Part shown: piece after piece, positions 50,101 to 62,589 of the stretch
Layout of the letters: every line of letters begins with the position of its first letter
How positions within the stretch are numbered: the stretch's first letter is position 1
From: Cymbidium sinense
Lineage: Eukaryota > Streptophyta > Magnoliopsida > Asparagales > Orchidaceae
Length of the DNA stretch: 64,000 nucleotides
Reading direction: 5' to 3'
NCBI GenBank assembly: GCA_021442155.1
Contig: CM038214.1
Location: 23,399,808 to 23,463,807, forward strand
Program-made: the position numbers and the translations under genes
Notes under the pieces: model-generated
Told to the model about the DNA's origin: nothing
Database searches by the model: none
What the model saw: only the letters and a program-made list of their open reading frames with translations

Positions 50101-52804
50101 TCAAGGATCAAAGGCCTTTCTCAAGAAGAAAGATAGCACTACTAGACATAGTCTATGAGAGTGTTTACAACAAGTCCATTACAACTGCTTACAAGCCTAT
50201 CTAGGGTTTAAATCAACCACTTGGAATAGATCAAAGCTATAATATTCCCTCTATTTGATATCTTATAAGTGGATGGTGATGCTGCTCATTTAGCTTAGCT
50301 CATTGTGATGACCAAAGGGAAGCCAACATTCTAACCTCAGGTATTTGAGAAGTGATTTTCTGAAACAACTTCAATCATGTTGAATTACTCATTTGATATT
50401 TGTTCATTCTTTCTTTGTTCATTTATTTGTTTGTGTATTCCCTAATCTATTTTTTATACCAGATCATCATAGTATATCTTATTTCCAGATTAGTGACTAC
50501 TTCTACATGTTATTCATTTTTGAAGTGAATAATTGTTCCTCCCCTGGGCCTTATCCTAGATCATATATGATCCACTTGGTAGAATCCAGAAACTCAAATT
50601 AGAATGAGAGTAGTAGAGAAAGAGCCCTTAGGAAACACATTTTGGTAGAATAGGTTCAGAAGGGCAATGCCACTTGTAAAGATCTTTCGCTGTCTCTCTC
50701 TTGATGTTCCAAACCTTTGAATCATAAGAAATTTCCTCTTTGTCTTTGGAGCTTAGTTGCCTTTCAATCAAAAGTTGCTACAATGCATGGTTGCTATTAG
50801 CTTCTTTCTTGACTTGAATTGAGGCATAGGCATAGGGATAGGGCTTTGGTAAGCGAATGATATCTTTCCTACAACCTTTCCATGGGTGAAGAACATGAAC
50901 AATCCTCATCCTTCATGTTGTCTATGTTTTTCACCTTCCCCAGTTCCTTGAAAAAAACCGGCTCGATTCAAAGATCATGTTTGCTTCCTTGATACACTTG
51001 GTTCATTTTAAAGACCACATCATCACTAACATATGCCTTTCACCTTTCTTCCTTATGATGTGCTAGTTGTATTATATGATACTAAACTCTCTCCTGAAAT
51101 CTAGTCTAGAATCTTCTTTCTTGTAGAGAGCCCCCGCTCCTTAGAAGTGAGTCTCTTTGGAGAAGACAAGAGTAAGTGGCACACTTTTGAATGTGCTTCA
51201 ACAGGGTGCTCTATGTCAATACCATTTGAGTCTTTCATGAACTCAAAAAAGAATAAGAGCATCTCTTCTTCACTCTAGATCAAAAAATTCTTTCATCCTT
51301 GTTTGAAAGGACACCTTTATTACATTTTCCATTTTGAGCTACCCTGGGCCCCAAAGTCATGCTGTAAACACTTCCAAATTACTCTTTTGTCACATGGTTA
51401 GATCGGTTCTTTCTCATTAAATTTGAAGTGTCATTCTTCTATTTCCCAAAGATTTCAAAATTTGAGTTTGAGAACTTTTCTTACTCATTGACTATATTAT
51501 CCATATGCAAAGTTTTGTATTTGAATTACTTGTGTAGGTGGGAACTTTCAAATTGGATGAGTTCTCCAAGTGAGTTTATGAAAAATAGTTAGCATGATGA
51601 TATTCCAACTCTTATTTATGATGATATTCAAACACTTATTTTCAAAAAGAAGAAAGAGAAGTTCTATTCCTCAAGCTTGGAGCATTCCCTATATGGGAAT
51701 GGTAGGTACCCCTTCTATGCTTCTGACAAGATAGTCTCATAGCAACTGCGAATGCATGCTTCAGCAAGTAAAGCTTACTTTGGGTCCCTAGATACTTGAT
51801 TGAGTAGTGAAAGAGAAAGTATCTTTTTTTTTTCAACCAATCAAGACTCACTTAAAAAAAAATTTTGGAGGCTAATAGAAGGGGTATAGGTTGAAGAAGA
51901 TAGAGGCTCACCCAATAGGGAGCCAAAAAAATTCTATCAGAGGCCGTTGCTCATCCTGAATGGAGAAGGGATATGGTTGAAGAGGAGGAAGAACTTCACT
52001 TGTTCCATTGCTTGAAGGGAAAGGCCCTACTTATGATGGGGGTAGAGGATGACCCATAGTTGGAGGGGTGTATACTCAAATAGTTGTTTGATGGATGATT
52101 GAAAGATAGAAAACTATCTTGTTGCAAAGGGATTCACCCATGAACTAGACGGCATATGGTCTCATGATTTGATACCTTTGCTCATTGCCAAACTTCACTC
52201 TATCCACATTTGTCCTTTCCATTATAGTCAACAAACACTAGCCTTTTCACCAACTTTTGTAATGGGGAGAAATTCCATTATGAACATTTCTTCCTTTCCC
52301 TTTAGTATGCTAGCATGTAGAGAACTTCAGTAGGACCATAGCATCAATGCACCTTTTCATCGATACTTATTGACATTGTATGATGAGATACCATAGTTGG
52401 CTTCTGTTAGCATGAGAGATAGATATGAAATGCCTCTTTTAGAGTATCTTGAAGTGAGAGTGTCTCCAGGGAAGAATAGGTGAGGAAGAATTTATATCCT
52501 TCTTTGAGAGATTGGATACTCACCATTACTATTAATTTGAAGATTTGCTCATCCAGCCTTCCAACCCAACTTCTGACTTCACTTTCAGTAGCCTCGTTAT
52601 GCAATAAGTAAATGATCTTGCCCTTATATTTCTACCACTGAGGGATGAGTGCGTGATTTTTTCATATAGTCTTGAAGTAAAGAAAGGGACCGAGTTCACG
52701 ACCTTTAAATAGGCATTGGGGGCAGGCAGTCCATTTTTATTAGATTCTTTTGACCTTATGAATTCAAAATTCAGGGCTAGTTTCAGATAGGGATGAGAGA
52801 TGGA

Positions 52805-54400
52805 AACATTTTTTTTTCTCTTTATAACACTTAGTTGCTAAGTAGTATATGAAATAAAAAAATACTAAGCAAAATTCTCAAATCAATTAAATCACTTTAA
52901 ATGAAATAAACCTCTTATGATTAAACATCCTTTCACACTTAGAACATTTTAACCTTGATTCCTAGTAAGGATATACCACACAAGCCTTAAGCACACAATA
53001 GAATGCTAAGTCATGACTTCTAGTTCGAAGTTAGGATGGTGCATGGTTTGGTGTATATTTTGTTTTATAATGTAATGTTTTAGCGGATGTTAGGTGTATG
53101 TTGCATAGACTAGATGTTAGGGTTGTTAGTCTAATCATATTTTCTATAGGGATTATGCTTAAAGCATAGAAATAAATATAAATGTTTTGCTTGCAAGTTG
53201 CTTAAGCCTCTATGCATAATCTAAATTAGAACAGGTGGGCTTAGTTACCCATGTGTAGGTGCTAAGTCCAAATTATACTTAGGTTGTATATGTCACTAGC
53301 TAACATATGTTTTGTAGGTGTAGTTAGATTTACTTTTCCTATTTTTCATGTAATTTTACATTAGGGATTAGGATTAGTGATATAGATTAGAATGAGCATT
53401 AGCCATGATTCCTGGGTGCCATGTGATGCCTTGAAGCCTACCACATCAAAGAACCAAAGACATGTTGAAAATCAAGAAGAGATGAAGACATGAAGATTTG
53501 AAGACCCCATAGCATTCATTTGTAAATTTTAATTATTATTTTAAGTACAGATAAGAGTAGAGCTGATAAATTTTTTTTTGGTTGTATGATTACAAGACCT
53601 TTTATTCTTTTGTGCTAGTGTTATATTTTTTTTTGATGTTGTGTTTAGTTTGCACAATAGAAATGGCATGATTTTCTTAGTTTCTTCAATGTTTGATGTT
53701 TGAATGTCTGGATATGATTAGGCTCTTAGGATAAAATCAAAATTTCTATCCTAATTAATCACTCATAACTAAAATTTTCTACAATTCATAACCTCACATA
53801 AAGCTTAAGACATAAATCAAGATATTTCAAAGATTTAGCAACCCCTTAGCTAACGTTGTATGTTTAATATCATGCATTCATATCATCTCACTCTTATTCA
53901 GAGAAGGTTCCATCCTTGCATGATAGTGGAAGACTTGACCTTTGAAGTTCTCCTCTGTGTTGAAAAACATCTCTTTCTTACAGATTTATCCCATGATCAA
54001 TTTCATCATGCATATAGGCATATAAAATCCCAAGCCTTTGTTCAAATGAAGTGTCAAAATTGAATAAAATTTGAAAATATTTTGCATATGAAGTCATTAT
54101 TCATACCACTCATACTAGTCTCGAGAGTGGGTTTAAGGACTTTAGTTTCTTTCTAAATAAAAACAACCTAACTAATCTTGCAAATCATATGACCATACTT
54201 CATGGTACATGAAATTGCATACCTAAAGCCTTAAACAAAATTGTGAGTCAAAATACATTAAAAATAAAAATTATTGCATTAATGAAGTGCATAACATACC
54301 AATCATTATCTTAGGGTTTGATAGCTATTCTATGTTGATACTTTAAATGCCAAACTGGTTAGACCAAATTGGTAGATGTTTTATCCTTTCTACTTTGGGC
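52805..54400 (+). repeat. R1 repeat, third copy, abutting the NUMT
   Basis: This copy is direct and can be matched in order to the inverted copy at 10,340-8,880, starting with 'aacacttagttgctaagtag' at 52,827. It passes 'gtgcatggtttggtgtat' at 53,040, 'taggtgctaagtccaa' at 53,257, 'tgaagacccca' at 53,500, 'ggctcttaggata' at 53,720 and 'aaattgcatacctaaagcctta' at 54,212. A 67-codon frame at 53,860-54,063 is open but is not conserved in the other copies. Confidence 0.75.
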
Positions 54401-54779
54401 TCATAACAACTCTAACCTTTGCCGCTTAGTAGACCCCATTCACCTTGTTGCATAAAATATAAGAGGTACTCATGGAAATGAGCTCACTAAAGAGTGCTAA
54501 CACTCATCGAGACTTATCAAATGGAGAGCAAGTAAGAGAATCAAAGTGAGAAGATGTGCTTGATTGGAAGAACTCTCAAAAATGCAAAGTTCACGAGATA
54601 AGAAAGAAACCAAGATTGAATGACTGGATATAACTTCTGAGGGTCTCATCCTTATGCTCATCTTAATTTTTCTGTTATCATAAATGTTTTTATAACTTTG
54701 CCTAAAGAAGTGTTTTTTCCTTATAGTTCTTGATATGCACTCATCCTTGAATAAAAAAGAGAGAGATTGAGTGTGTGTG

Positions 54780-55175
54780 CAGGATGGGTGAATAAATCCC
54801 CAAAAGGACCAACACTCAGTATGATTGACAACTCAAGTGTATGACCAACTCTTTGCAATTAGCGACTAAAGTGTATGACCAATACTTTGTGCAGTAAACT
54901 ATAAATAAAAGACTAACACTTTGTGTGATTGACAACTCTAGCATAAGAGCAACTCAGAGGTGTCTATTAAAGTATAAGACCAACACTTGTGTAGTTAGTG
55001 ACTATAAACAAAAGACCAATGTGGTGGTTGACAACTCAATAAAAATATCAACACCTCATGGTTGGACTATGAGTAAAAGACCAATTCACCATAATTGGTG
55101 ATTACAGTGTAAAACCAAAACCTCAAGAAGCTGGTAACTCATTGAAAAATTAGAACATCTTGTTGATGGATAAAG
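54780..55175 (+). repeat. Degenerate minisatellite, 'gaccaacact' unit
   Basis: About eight to ten imperfect copies of a unit of about 45 bases, close to AAGACCAACACTTTGTGTG followed by 'attgacaactcaagtgta'. Examples start near 54,807, 54,850, 54,910, 54,980, 55,012 and 55,077. No frame stays open. Blocks of this kind occur in untranslated parts of large gypsy elements, which the coiled-coil remnant to the right would fit. Confidence 0.65.
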
Positions 55176-55499
55176 ATAGCATTTTCTTGACTAAGTATAA
55201 GATAAACAACATATTCATAGAAATAACAATGCATTCTCAAACCCCATATAAAAAGGACTTGAACAATAGGACGTAAACCACAAAAAAAAAATGTTGCCTT
55301 TCATTTGAAAAGGCTTGTTTACATGAAGTGAGTAGGAAAATGTATAAAATTCCTATATAAAAAGGTCTAGCTTACTTGCAGGTACTATAAAAAAAATTAC
55401 AAGGAAAATAGAAAATGAAAAGGCTAACTAGTGCTACTCATCATCATTTGTATCAAAGTCGATCTAATCGTCATTTTTTTAAGATCCAAGAACATGACA

Positions 55500-56220
55500 T
55501 CCAAATGACCATGCTATACTAAATGAGTAATGACAAATTTGGGTCCTCCTTAACTTTTCTACAAGATCGATTAGAATCTAGAAAAAAAGAAAACTCTAGT
55601 TCCTTCTAAAACTCCTCGATGGTGGAGATCTCCTTTGAGCTCTTGAGCCAATGACAAGTGAGTCAATTTCACCACAACCTTTTCTTACCTCTTCTTGCTC
55701 AATTTCTGGCTCACCTAGAGTTTAACTAATTTGGATTCGGTGTGGACAAGTTTCTCCTTCAACTCAATAAGCTCTTAGAGCAAACCACCAATAACTTCTC
55801 TTTTCCAAGAAAGAATGCCTAACAAATATCATATGTTGATTGCCAAGATATAGCTTGAGCAGTCATCACCGAATATGATAATCTTCTAGAAGGAAATGAC
55901 TCCAAAGTTTTGTCCAAGTCGATGGAGAAAATTTCCACCAAGGTGAAAGGCCTCATTGGTCTTGGCCTTGTTTGCAATATGACTCTCAATCTTCATAAGA
56001 CTCTTCACTGACTCCTTGTCTTTTCTACCTTTTTTTTCTTGAAAGACAAGGAGCAGAATCTTTTTTCTAGACTTTATGAGGTTGAAGTTGACCCACTTCA
56101 TCTTGCTCACCTCACCAACCTCAATGGGTAAGGTCCCAACATCACACATGTCTAGGAAGCAAAGAATTATTGAATTCATGGGAAAGAAGGCAGAGTTGTC
56201 ATCTCTTGACAAACACAAAA
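55500..56220 (-). pseudogene. Possible coiled-coil gag-like retroelement relic
   Basis: Minus-strand translation from 56,218 gives a 110-codon frame rich in Lys and Glu (KGRKDKESVKSLMKIESHI). It is followed after a stop by LIELKEKLVHTESKLVKL and AQELKGDL, charged heptad-like text. Similar coiled-coil segments occur in the gag-region proteins of some plant gypsy elements (the 'plant transposon' type). No capsid, protease or RT motif is visible, so the assignment is weak. A decayed cellular gene cannot be excluded. Confidence 0.35.
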
Positions 56221-57080
56221 AAATTGATATAAGGAGTAGGCAAGATAGATAATAACTAGAAAGCGAGTCAACAAGAGAAATCTTACTTTAAAAATGATCA
56301 TGAATCTTGCCATATTGGAGAAAGGGTGTGATGTTCATTAACTAGTCTGTGATCTTGGTCATGAATTTTCTTCTCTCATCGATTCACATCTGGCACAAAT
56401 GCTTTATCTGATGAAAAGGAAATTAAGGTAGTTGGCACCAACCTCTCACTTGATAACTTAACAAAACAAAGTTAAGAATGCCACTCCTTAACTTTGTTCG
56501 GAAAGTCAACCACTCATCGAGCAAAAATGAACTTTTGCCACGCATCATAGAAAAACATGGAAAAATAGAGTTAAACTCCATTCGAGCTCATTCTACATCA
56601 AATACATCAGGAAGTGATGTTTTCCATAAAATTTGACAATATTTTGGGTGAGTACCCCCCACCCACTCAAAGTGCAATGAGAACGACAACTTGAACCATA
56701 AATGGGGAGCAGCATGCACAACTCATCCGGCCTCGATGTATTTAAGTGCTCATTTGACAAAATTTTGATCTCATCCCAACGTTATCCCCATATAGAAGGT
56801 TGTATCGAGAGTGTTGGATTTTCTCACCTCTAAAAAAGTGGCATGGGTGGTGTTTGCAACATTGTGGCCATATGTCTTTAAACCTATCTGTTTGAAAAAG
56901 CATGCATAGACCTTCGAGTATCTACACAACTTAATTTTTTATTTAGATTTTAGTTTTAAGTTTTAGGTTCATTTTATTTTTGTTTATTTTAGATCCTTTG
57001 TCATTGTAATATCTAAAATATTTCGATAGACTTCTGGCATTATCCCTATACGGGGCTACATTGGGACTGTCGTGCATGCC
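56221..57080. other. No gene recognised
   Basis: Moderately A+T-rich, without a convincing frame. It is probably more of the element that holds the coiled-coil relic. Confidence 0.3.
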
Positions 57081-57082
57081 CA

Positions 57083-57316
57083 TCATGCCAAGAAAGGTGT
57101 GTATGGGTGGTGTAAACACTTTGACCAAAATTTATCATCCCATCACATCAAGAAATGCATATATCTTCATACTTCCATAAAATATTAATTTGCTCTCTCC
57201 AAGAAAGGTGTGTACATTATTTATGTATTTGCAAGCAAATACAAGTTTCCTACCATGTCAAGAAATGTGTATGTACTATTTTAGTAATTGACACCCTAAG
57301 ATGCCAAGAAATGCTT
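57083..57316 (+). repeat. Five spaced copies of a CAAGAAA motif
   Basis: A motif close to CATGCCAAGAAAGGTGTGTA appears at about 57,085, 57,145 (cacatcaagaaatgcatata), 57,197 (ctccaagaaaggtgtgtaca), 57,255 (catgtcaagaaatgtgtatg) and 57,299 (gatgccaagaaatgc). The copies are 45-60 bases apart and all in the same orientation. Differences are mostly C/T and G/A. The sequence between the copies is not obviously repeated. Confidence 0.7.
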
Positions 57317-57479
57317 TTTTTCACAAAAAATATAAATTTTCTCAATGAATTGGAAAAATGCACTAGAGTACTTAATTTATATTTTTCTATCATGTTGTAA
57401 CAACATGTGAGTACATAAGTGATTTCAACATTTTCATGTTTATACCTTTCAAAAATTTATAGGTTGTGATGCCATGCAG

Positions 57480-59035
57480 TCATGAGTTTCAAGGCAATGC
57501 AATGTATCGAGGGGGAGAAATTTTTCCTCTCCTTATCTATTTTGGTTGGTGGATTTCTAGAGAGATTAAGTAGGAGAGAGAGAGAGAGAGAGCTAGAGAG
57601 AGATGGAGGGAAAGAGTAAAATTTTTCTCTATTAGAAAGAGAATTGAGGCAGAGTTTGGTGGTTTTAGATTTGGTAAAACATGAAGATGATGAGCTTGGT
57701 TAGTGAGGTGTAAGTTAGTGTAGCAAGTGTTAGAGAGATGGGTGGGTGGTGTGTTCGTGCCAAGTACAAGAGGGAGGAATGTGACAGGTGATCGAAAGCA
57801 AGGCCATTCACCATCGAGTTTCACAAAGAGTGAGATGGGAGTTCTGATGGTATAGGGAAGAATAGAGATGATTGAGGGAGAGAGGGATGCCAGCATGGGC
57901 TGGCCTCAAGCTTTATGAACGGATGGAAGGTCTCCCTTTTTTTTGGGAGATGGGGAAGAGATTGGTGCTTAGTGGTTAGTGTGAGGTTGAGCAAAGGGGA
58001 TGTGTGCATGAGATAATGGAGGAGAAAATGGTGAGGGTGTGAATGAATGGGAGAGAGGAGGTCAAGCATTTTGAGTGATGGAGGCATGATGTTGGATGTT
58101 ACATGAGGTATGTGAGAAATGAGATTCAGAGTTCACATATGGGGTGAGATGGATTTATGATAGCCTCGATTTGTGCAATATTTGCCTTAAAATGCATATG
58201 ATTTCAACAAAATTTTTCATGCAATAATTGAGGGTCATATGGGTGTCTACTTTAGGCAATTTCGACCTTTTAGTCACAATAGTGTGATGTTTGCTATCGA
58301 TGCCTTTGGGTGATTTATTCATCAATCGAGTGATTTCAGCTCAAATTGTACAACATCACATTCGTTCACTCTCACATGCCCAAGTTTAATCGAATTGATT
58401 ATAGATGGTTTGATTTATTAGATTTTGACATTTTGACCATATTGGTGCAATCAATTTAATGAACAAAGGTTTTTTGGATGTTGTTGTGGCCTCCTAAATT
58501 CCAATATGTTTGAAATCGTATCAATGACTTATTTTCTCCATCCATCGATGTCACATTGTGAGATGTACAATTTAGTAAATTATGATTTTTTGGATGCAAT
58601 GAGAGTCATTTATTAATCAAGTCATTTCAATAAGTTGACAATTGGGTATTTCATTTTGATTTGCAAAACATTTCATCCATACTCGAATTTTCCATCTATG
58701 CCCAATTAATTTATGGATCATATGGAGGTCAACATTGGTCTACATTTGTGTGCTACAAAAGGAGAGGGATGATGAGTTAGTTTTGTGAGAGAGGAGGATA
58801 TGTGCTAAGAGATGTGGGATGAGGTTATGTGTAAGAGAGAAGAGTGAGTGATTTGCAGAGAGTGGGAGGAGATGATGGTGCTACAAGGGCTTCTATTCTA
58901 ATTAGGAGAGTGATGGAGGACAAACCCGAAGATGTCTAGAGTTAAAGAGTGATGTGAGCAATTGGGTGCTACAAGAGAGAAATAGCTAGGAAGAAGATCA
59001 AAAAAGGCTTGGATTGAGATGAGAAAAAAAATGAG
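57480..59035. other. Unassigned, purine-rich on the plus strand
   Basis: GGAGAGAG-type words dominate 57,570-58,100 and again 58,760-59,030, giving low-complexity minus-strand frames (57,537-57,896 and 57,821-58,087) rich in Leu, Ser, Pro and His that I do not accept as genes. A (GA)n run lies at 57,574-57,606. Between 58,140 and 58,740 there is ordinary A+T-rich text with nothing I recognise. Confidence 0.4.
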
Positions 59036-59040
59036 AAAAA

Positions 59041-59220
59041 AAAGAATGGTTTTATTTTTGTTGTTGTTATGAGAGAGTTGTTATTTTATTTTCTTGATTG
59101 ATTGAAAATGAGCTAAAGGATGAAAGAGATTTTAATTGATAACGAGAAAAAAGAAATGATAGAGTGGGATAAGTAAATATGTGAAAACATAATTTTGTAG
59201 CATTCTTAATATAATCATAT
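59041..59220 (+). repeat. Direct repeat pair, left copy
   Basis: It begins AAAGAATGGTTTTATTTTT, repeated exactly at 59,801. Similarity can be followed for about 180 bases ('gagctaaa.gatgaaagagatttta', 'taagtaaatat', 'ataatcata'). The two copies lie 760 bases apart in the same orientation. The right copy is more A+T-rich. Confidence 0.65.
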
Positions 59221-59800
59221 ATATAGATATTTATATGTAATTAAACAAAAAGATCACAATAATTATAATATATGCATAGTTTTATATTATATATATAATA
59301 AGTTTAATTAGACATTATATGCATATATAATAATTATATCTTATAGTTATATCAATTTTCTTATTGTTCAAACATATAAATTTGCTATTGTTGTCTTGCA
59401 CATCAGTGAAATTTTGATAGATTGATCAATTTTTATTATGATAAAACATTTTTAATTAATTATATAAATTTCTTTGCTGTTTATCATTAACAATTCATGC
59501 ATTAACTCAAAAGTTATATAATTTAGTATATGTATATATCAATAATGTTATTTTAAGAAAGTATAATGAGGTTTTATGCTCTAAGAAGCTAATGGTAGGA
59601 TTCTCAGGAATGTTATGGTTAAGGCATTTTAAGGCCAACAAAGAGGTTTATGTACAACAATATAATGCCAATGTATTCTAAGGTTGAGGTCACTTGATGT
59701 TAAAAATATTCTAGATAGAAATTGAAGTCAAACTAAATGGATTTCTTGGAATTAAGAATAATAATGAATTATCAATAAATTTTTATTATCATATATAAAT
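59221..59800. other. A+T-rich stretch between the direct repeats
   Basis: Extremely A+T-rich, with 'atatat' words at 59,215-59,340. No reading frame. It would be the internal part if the flanking repeats are LTRs of a very short element. Confidence 0.4.
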
Positions 59801-59990
59801 AAAGAATGGTTTTATTTTTCTTTATCAGTTTAAATTTGCTTTATTTTATCTTCTTTGATAAAAGTAAGCTAAAATGGGAAATGAGATTTAAGTAATAAAA
59901 AATAAGAAATGGAATACTAGAGAGATAAAGGAAGATTGAGTAAATATTTGTAATTTTATGCATTATGGAATATCTAAGATAGTCATAGTG
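59801..59990 (+). repeat. Direct repeat pair, right copy
   Basis: Partner of the copy at 59,041-59,220. They share the first 19 bases exactly, then imperfect blocks through 'taagctaaaatgggaaatgagattta', 'gagtaaatattt' and 'agatagtcata'. Confidence 0.65.
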
Positions 59991-60690
59991 AATGTTGAGA
60001 ATGTTTAAACAATAAATCTCTCTTCTTTTCAATTTTTTAGTTAGTTTTCTCATTTGCATTTTTCATTTGTTTATGTCTTCTCCTTAAGCATTCAAGGGCA
60101 TTTGCATATAGTACCTTTTTCAAATTCTCTTATTAAAGAACTCATGATTATTTCTTTGATTGTTTCAACATCATTTGATTGTTAAAATAGTGATGGTCAT
60201 GGATGATTCTTAAATATCCATTGCTATCATTACATTAGTAATTATTTAATTTGAAGATATTAGATCATTTATGACATTGTTCTGATTTCAAGGTTTGAAC
60301 GTCATACTAAAGCTAGATATTTTAGAATATTGATACTTTAAATGCCAATATGTTATTTTCAATATGAGTATAATTTTGTTTCTATAAGGAAATCTTCTAT
60401 AATTAAAAATCTATGATTCTATCTAAAATTTAAAAAAAGTATGTTTGATAAATATTTTTCCATGATCATTCTATTTATAAAATGAACTTATAAATCTTAT
60501 AGAGAAAAATCTTGGTTTTTTAATGTTTAATTTCTTTCAACATATTCATTGTTTGATTACCAATTAGTCCTTTCTATTGAATGGTATAACAAAATAATAG
60601 TTATCAAACTAATGAATAGCTATCTATGGTGTAGATTATCATTTTGATTTTAAATGCTATCAAATCTAAGATATTTTATATGACTTATTT
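59991..60690. other. No gene recognised
   Basis: A+T-rich with stops in all frames and no motif seen. Confidence 0.35.
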
Positions 60691-61570
60691 TGTGCATCTC
60701 ATGTGACATAAAATTACATACCTAAAGTCTTAAAAAAAAAATGTGAGTCAAAATACATTAGAAAAAAAATTATTGCATTAATCTGCATAACATACAAATC
60801 ATTATCTTAGTAATGAGTCTATTTTTCTTTTAAATGCAATAGTAGCCATTCATATAATAAATCAGATTTTAAAATCTATGTGGTTTAAAGATTTTAATAA
60901 GTCTAAAGAGTCAGATATGTTTATTTTTTCAAGTGCTAAATAAAAAAATTTTGAAATTATATCAAGCCTGAATTCTAATGTAACTAATTTTTACTAGATT
61001 TTAAAGCATTTTACATAAGTTTTCAACTTCTAGGTGTTTCTATACTTATGTATAATAAAACCCAGATTTCTAATAAAATGTAAACTCATAATAACTAATT
61101 TCAAAAAAAAAAAAAGTAATATCTAACACTAGATAGTAATTATTTTACTAAATATCTAAAAAACATTTCATACTTTTAATTGGTCAAATAGAAATCTTCT
61201 TTTAAGTGTTCATTTGAATTTCTAAATTAACAATATAAAAGCTTTAAAATCCATAGAGATAAAAGTCAATTTATTTAATCAAGATATTCTTAGAGGTATT
61301 CTTTTTCTTCTAAGATAAATTAACTAAATTTGTCCTTAGAACTATGAACCTTATAATAAAATAAATTTCTCTTTTTTTTTTATGTTTTAGGGGAAAAAAC
61401 ATTTAAGACCCATCAACTTAGTAGTCTTATGAAGTATCAAATTTATTATAGATAATATATTTATCTTTGAGATGATATATTTATCCTTAATGACTATGAT
61501 TACTTAAATAAGTATCAATATTAGACTTTCATAAATTGTTCTATAGATTTTTTTTTAGACAGAGAGAGTT
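60690..61570 (+). repeat. R1 repeat, fourth copy (empty LINE-B site)
   Basis: This matches 15,560-16,451 and 17,885-17,960 in order: 'gtgagtcaaaatacatta' at 60,742, 'gcattttacataagttttca' at 61,007, 'gatttctaataaaatg' at 61,065, 'ttatttaatcaagatattcttaga' at 61,271, 'aagacccat' at 61,407 and 'atttattatagataatatatttatc' at 61,439. This copy lacks the LINE-B insertion. Its left end is not sharp, and it lacks the first half of R1 seen in the other copies. Confidence 0.7.
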
Positions 61571-62585
61571 CTCTATCTTAAGGTATCTTTATAAGACATC
61601 AAGAATGTACTTTTCTTGTTATAAATTTCCTTTTTCTATTGCACTTGATTTCATTCTTGTATATACAAACATCTATAAAGAAATAGAAATTGAAAATATT
61701 TGATAAAAATTAAAATAGATGGGTATAACTTGGAAATATTCAAATGAAAATAAATGTTTCTTCTAAAAATTTTTACAATAAAAGATGGCAATAAATCTTT
61801 AGAAAATAAAAAGATTTTGAATTTATCTACTTAACTTTTTATAACTTATAGAATTTTTTTTATAAAAGGTTAGAAAATTTTTACTAGAATAGGGTAAAAA
61901 GAAGTAGACTTGATATGTATAAAATAGAAATGGCTTTGAAGAAAATATCATGATAAATACCTTATCATCTAATAATGCATTTATTAAAGAGAAAATTTAA
62001 CCCTATAGACTCATACTTTAGTAGGTGTCTACAAAAATAACTAGATTAAAATCCCATTGAAAGAAAATCAAATTGTTGTTAATAAGCTCTCCCATCACTG
62101 AGGAGGTTCCATGAGCCTCCCATGATCATAAAAAAGTCAAAATATGATAGAAATGGATGGCTTAAAAAAGACATTAAAGAAAGAAAGAAAGGACTTTTAC
62201 AAAATGAAGAATTAGACAGAGTTATAATTTATAGCTTAGGAGAAAGTAGATGACCCTTTTCTATAAAACAAGATGAAGATGTATCTAATAGAAAGTATCT
62301 AATTCATTTATAAAAGAAAGATTTTAATCTAAAAAATAAAGAAGATCAAGGTACATAGAACTATGGTCTTTTACAAAAAAAAAGTTACTTAAAAAAAGGA
62401 GAAAATCTAAGTGAGAGAAATATAGAGAAGCTATGATCATCCAAAATAAAGAAAAAATAGTTTCAAGAGAGAAGAAGATTCCCATCCATGGATGATGGAA
62501 GATTTTGGGGATCATCATGAAGAAATAACAATGACATAAAACAACCTCAATGGAAATAAGTGAAAAGTTTATGTGAGAAATACCA
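61571..62585. other. No gene recognised
   Basis: Very A+T-rich. It may include the unaligned tail of R1 on the left and the leader of the gag relic on the right. A 64-codon minus-strand frame at 62,324-62,518 is hydrophobic low-complexity text and is not accepted. Confidence 0.35.
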
Positions 62586-62589
62586 CGAT

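Larger units (their letters stand above)
33000..52800. other. Nuclear insertion of mitochondrial DNA (NUMT), about 20 kb
   Basis: From about 33,000 the sequence changes character: it is less A+T-rich, with many AAGAAAG, CTTTCTTC and GGGG-type words, and without the LINE and gypsy debris of the flanks. This is the look of angiosperm mitochondrial spacer. It reverts abruptly near 52,800, where R1 begins. A decayed atp9 copy at 39,548-39,713 supports mitochondrial origin directly. Changes in that copy are largely C-to-T and G-to-A, as expected after transfer to methylated nuclear DNA. No rRNA, tRNA or other mitochondrial gene could be recognised, so most of the block would be spacer. Whether it is one insertion or several joined pieces cannot be told. 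All reading frames of 60-90 codons here lack recognisable products unless listed. Confidence 0.7.

Noticed and set aside
33000..52800. Chloroplast origin for the block
   Set aside because: No plastid gene or tRNA segment was recognised, whereas atp9 is a mitochondrial gene in plants.
54780..55175. CRISPR-like array
   Set aside because: Units are imperfect, there are no distinct spacers of constant length, and the context is a plant nuclear genome.
57537..57896. 119-codon minus-strand open frame, the longest in the window
   Set aside because: Its sequence is a translation of GA- and GGAGAG-rich low-complexity DNA (runs of Leu, Ser, Pro, His), with no motif. Length is explained by the lack of stops in purine-rich sequence.
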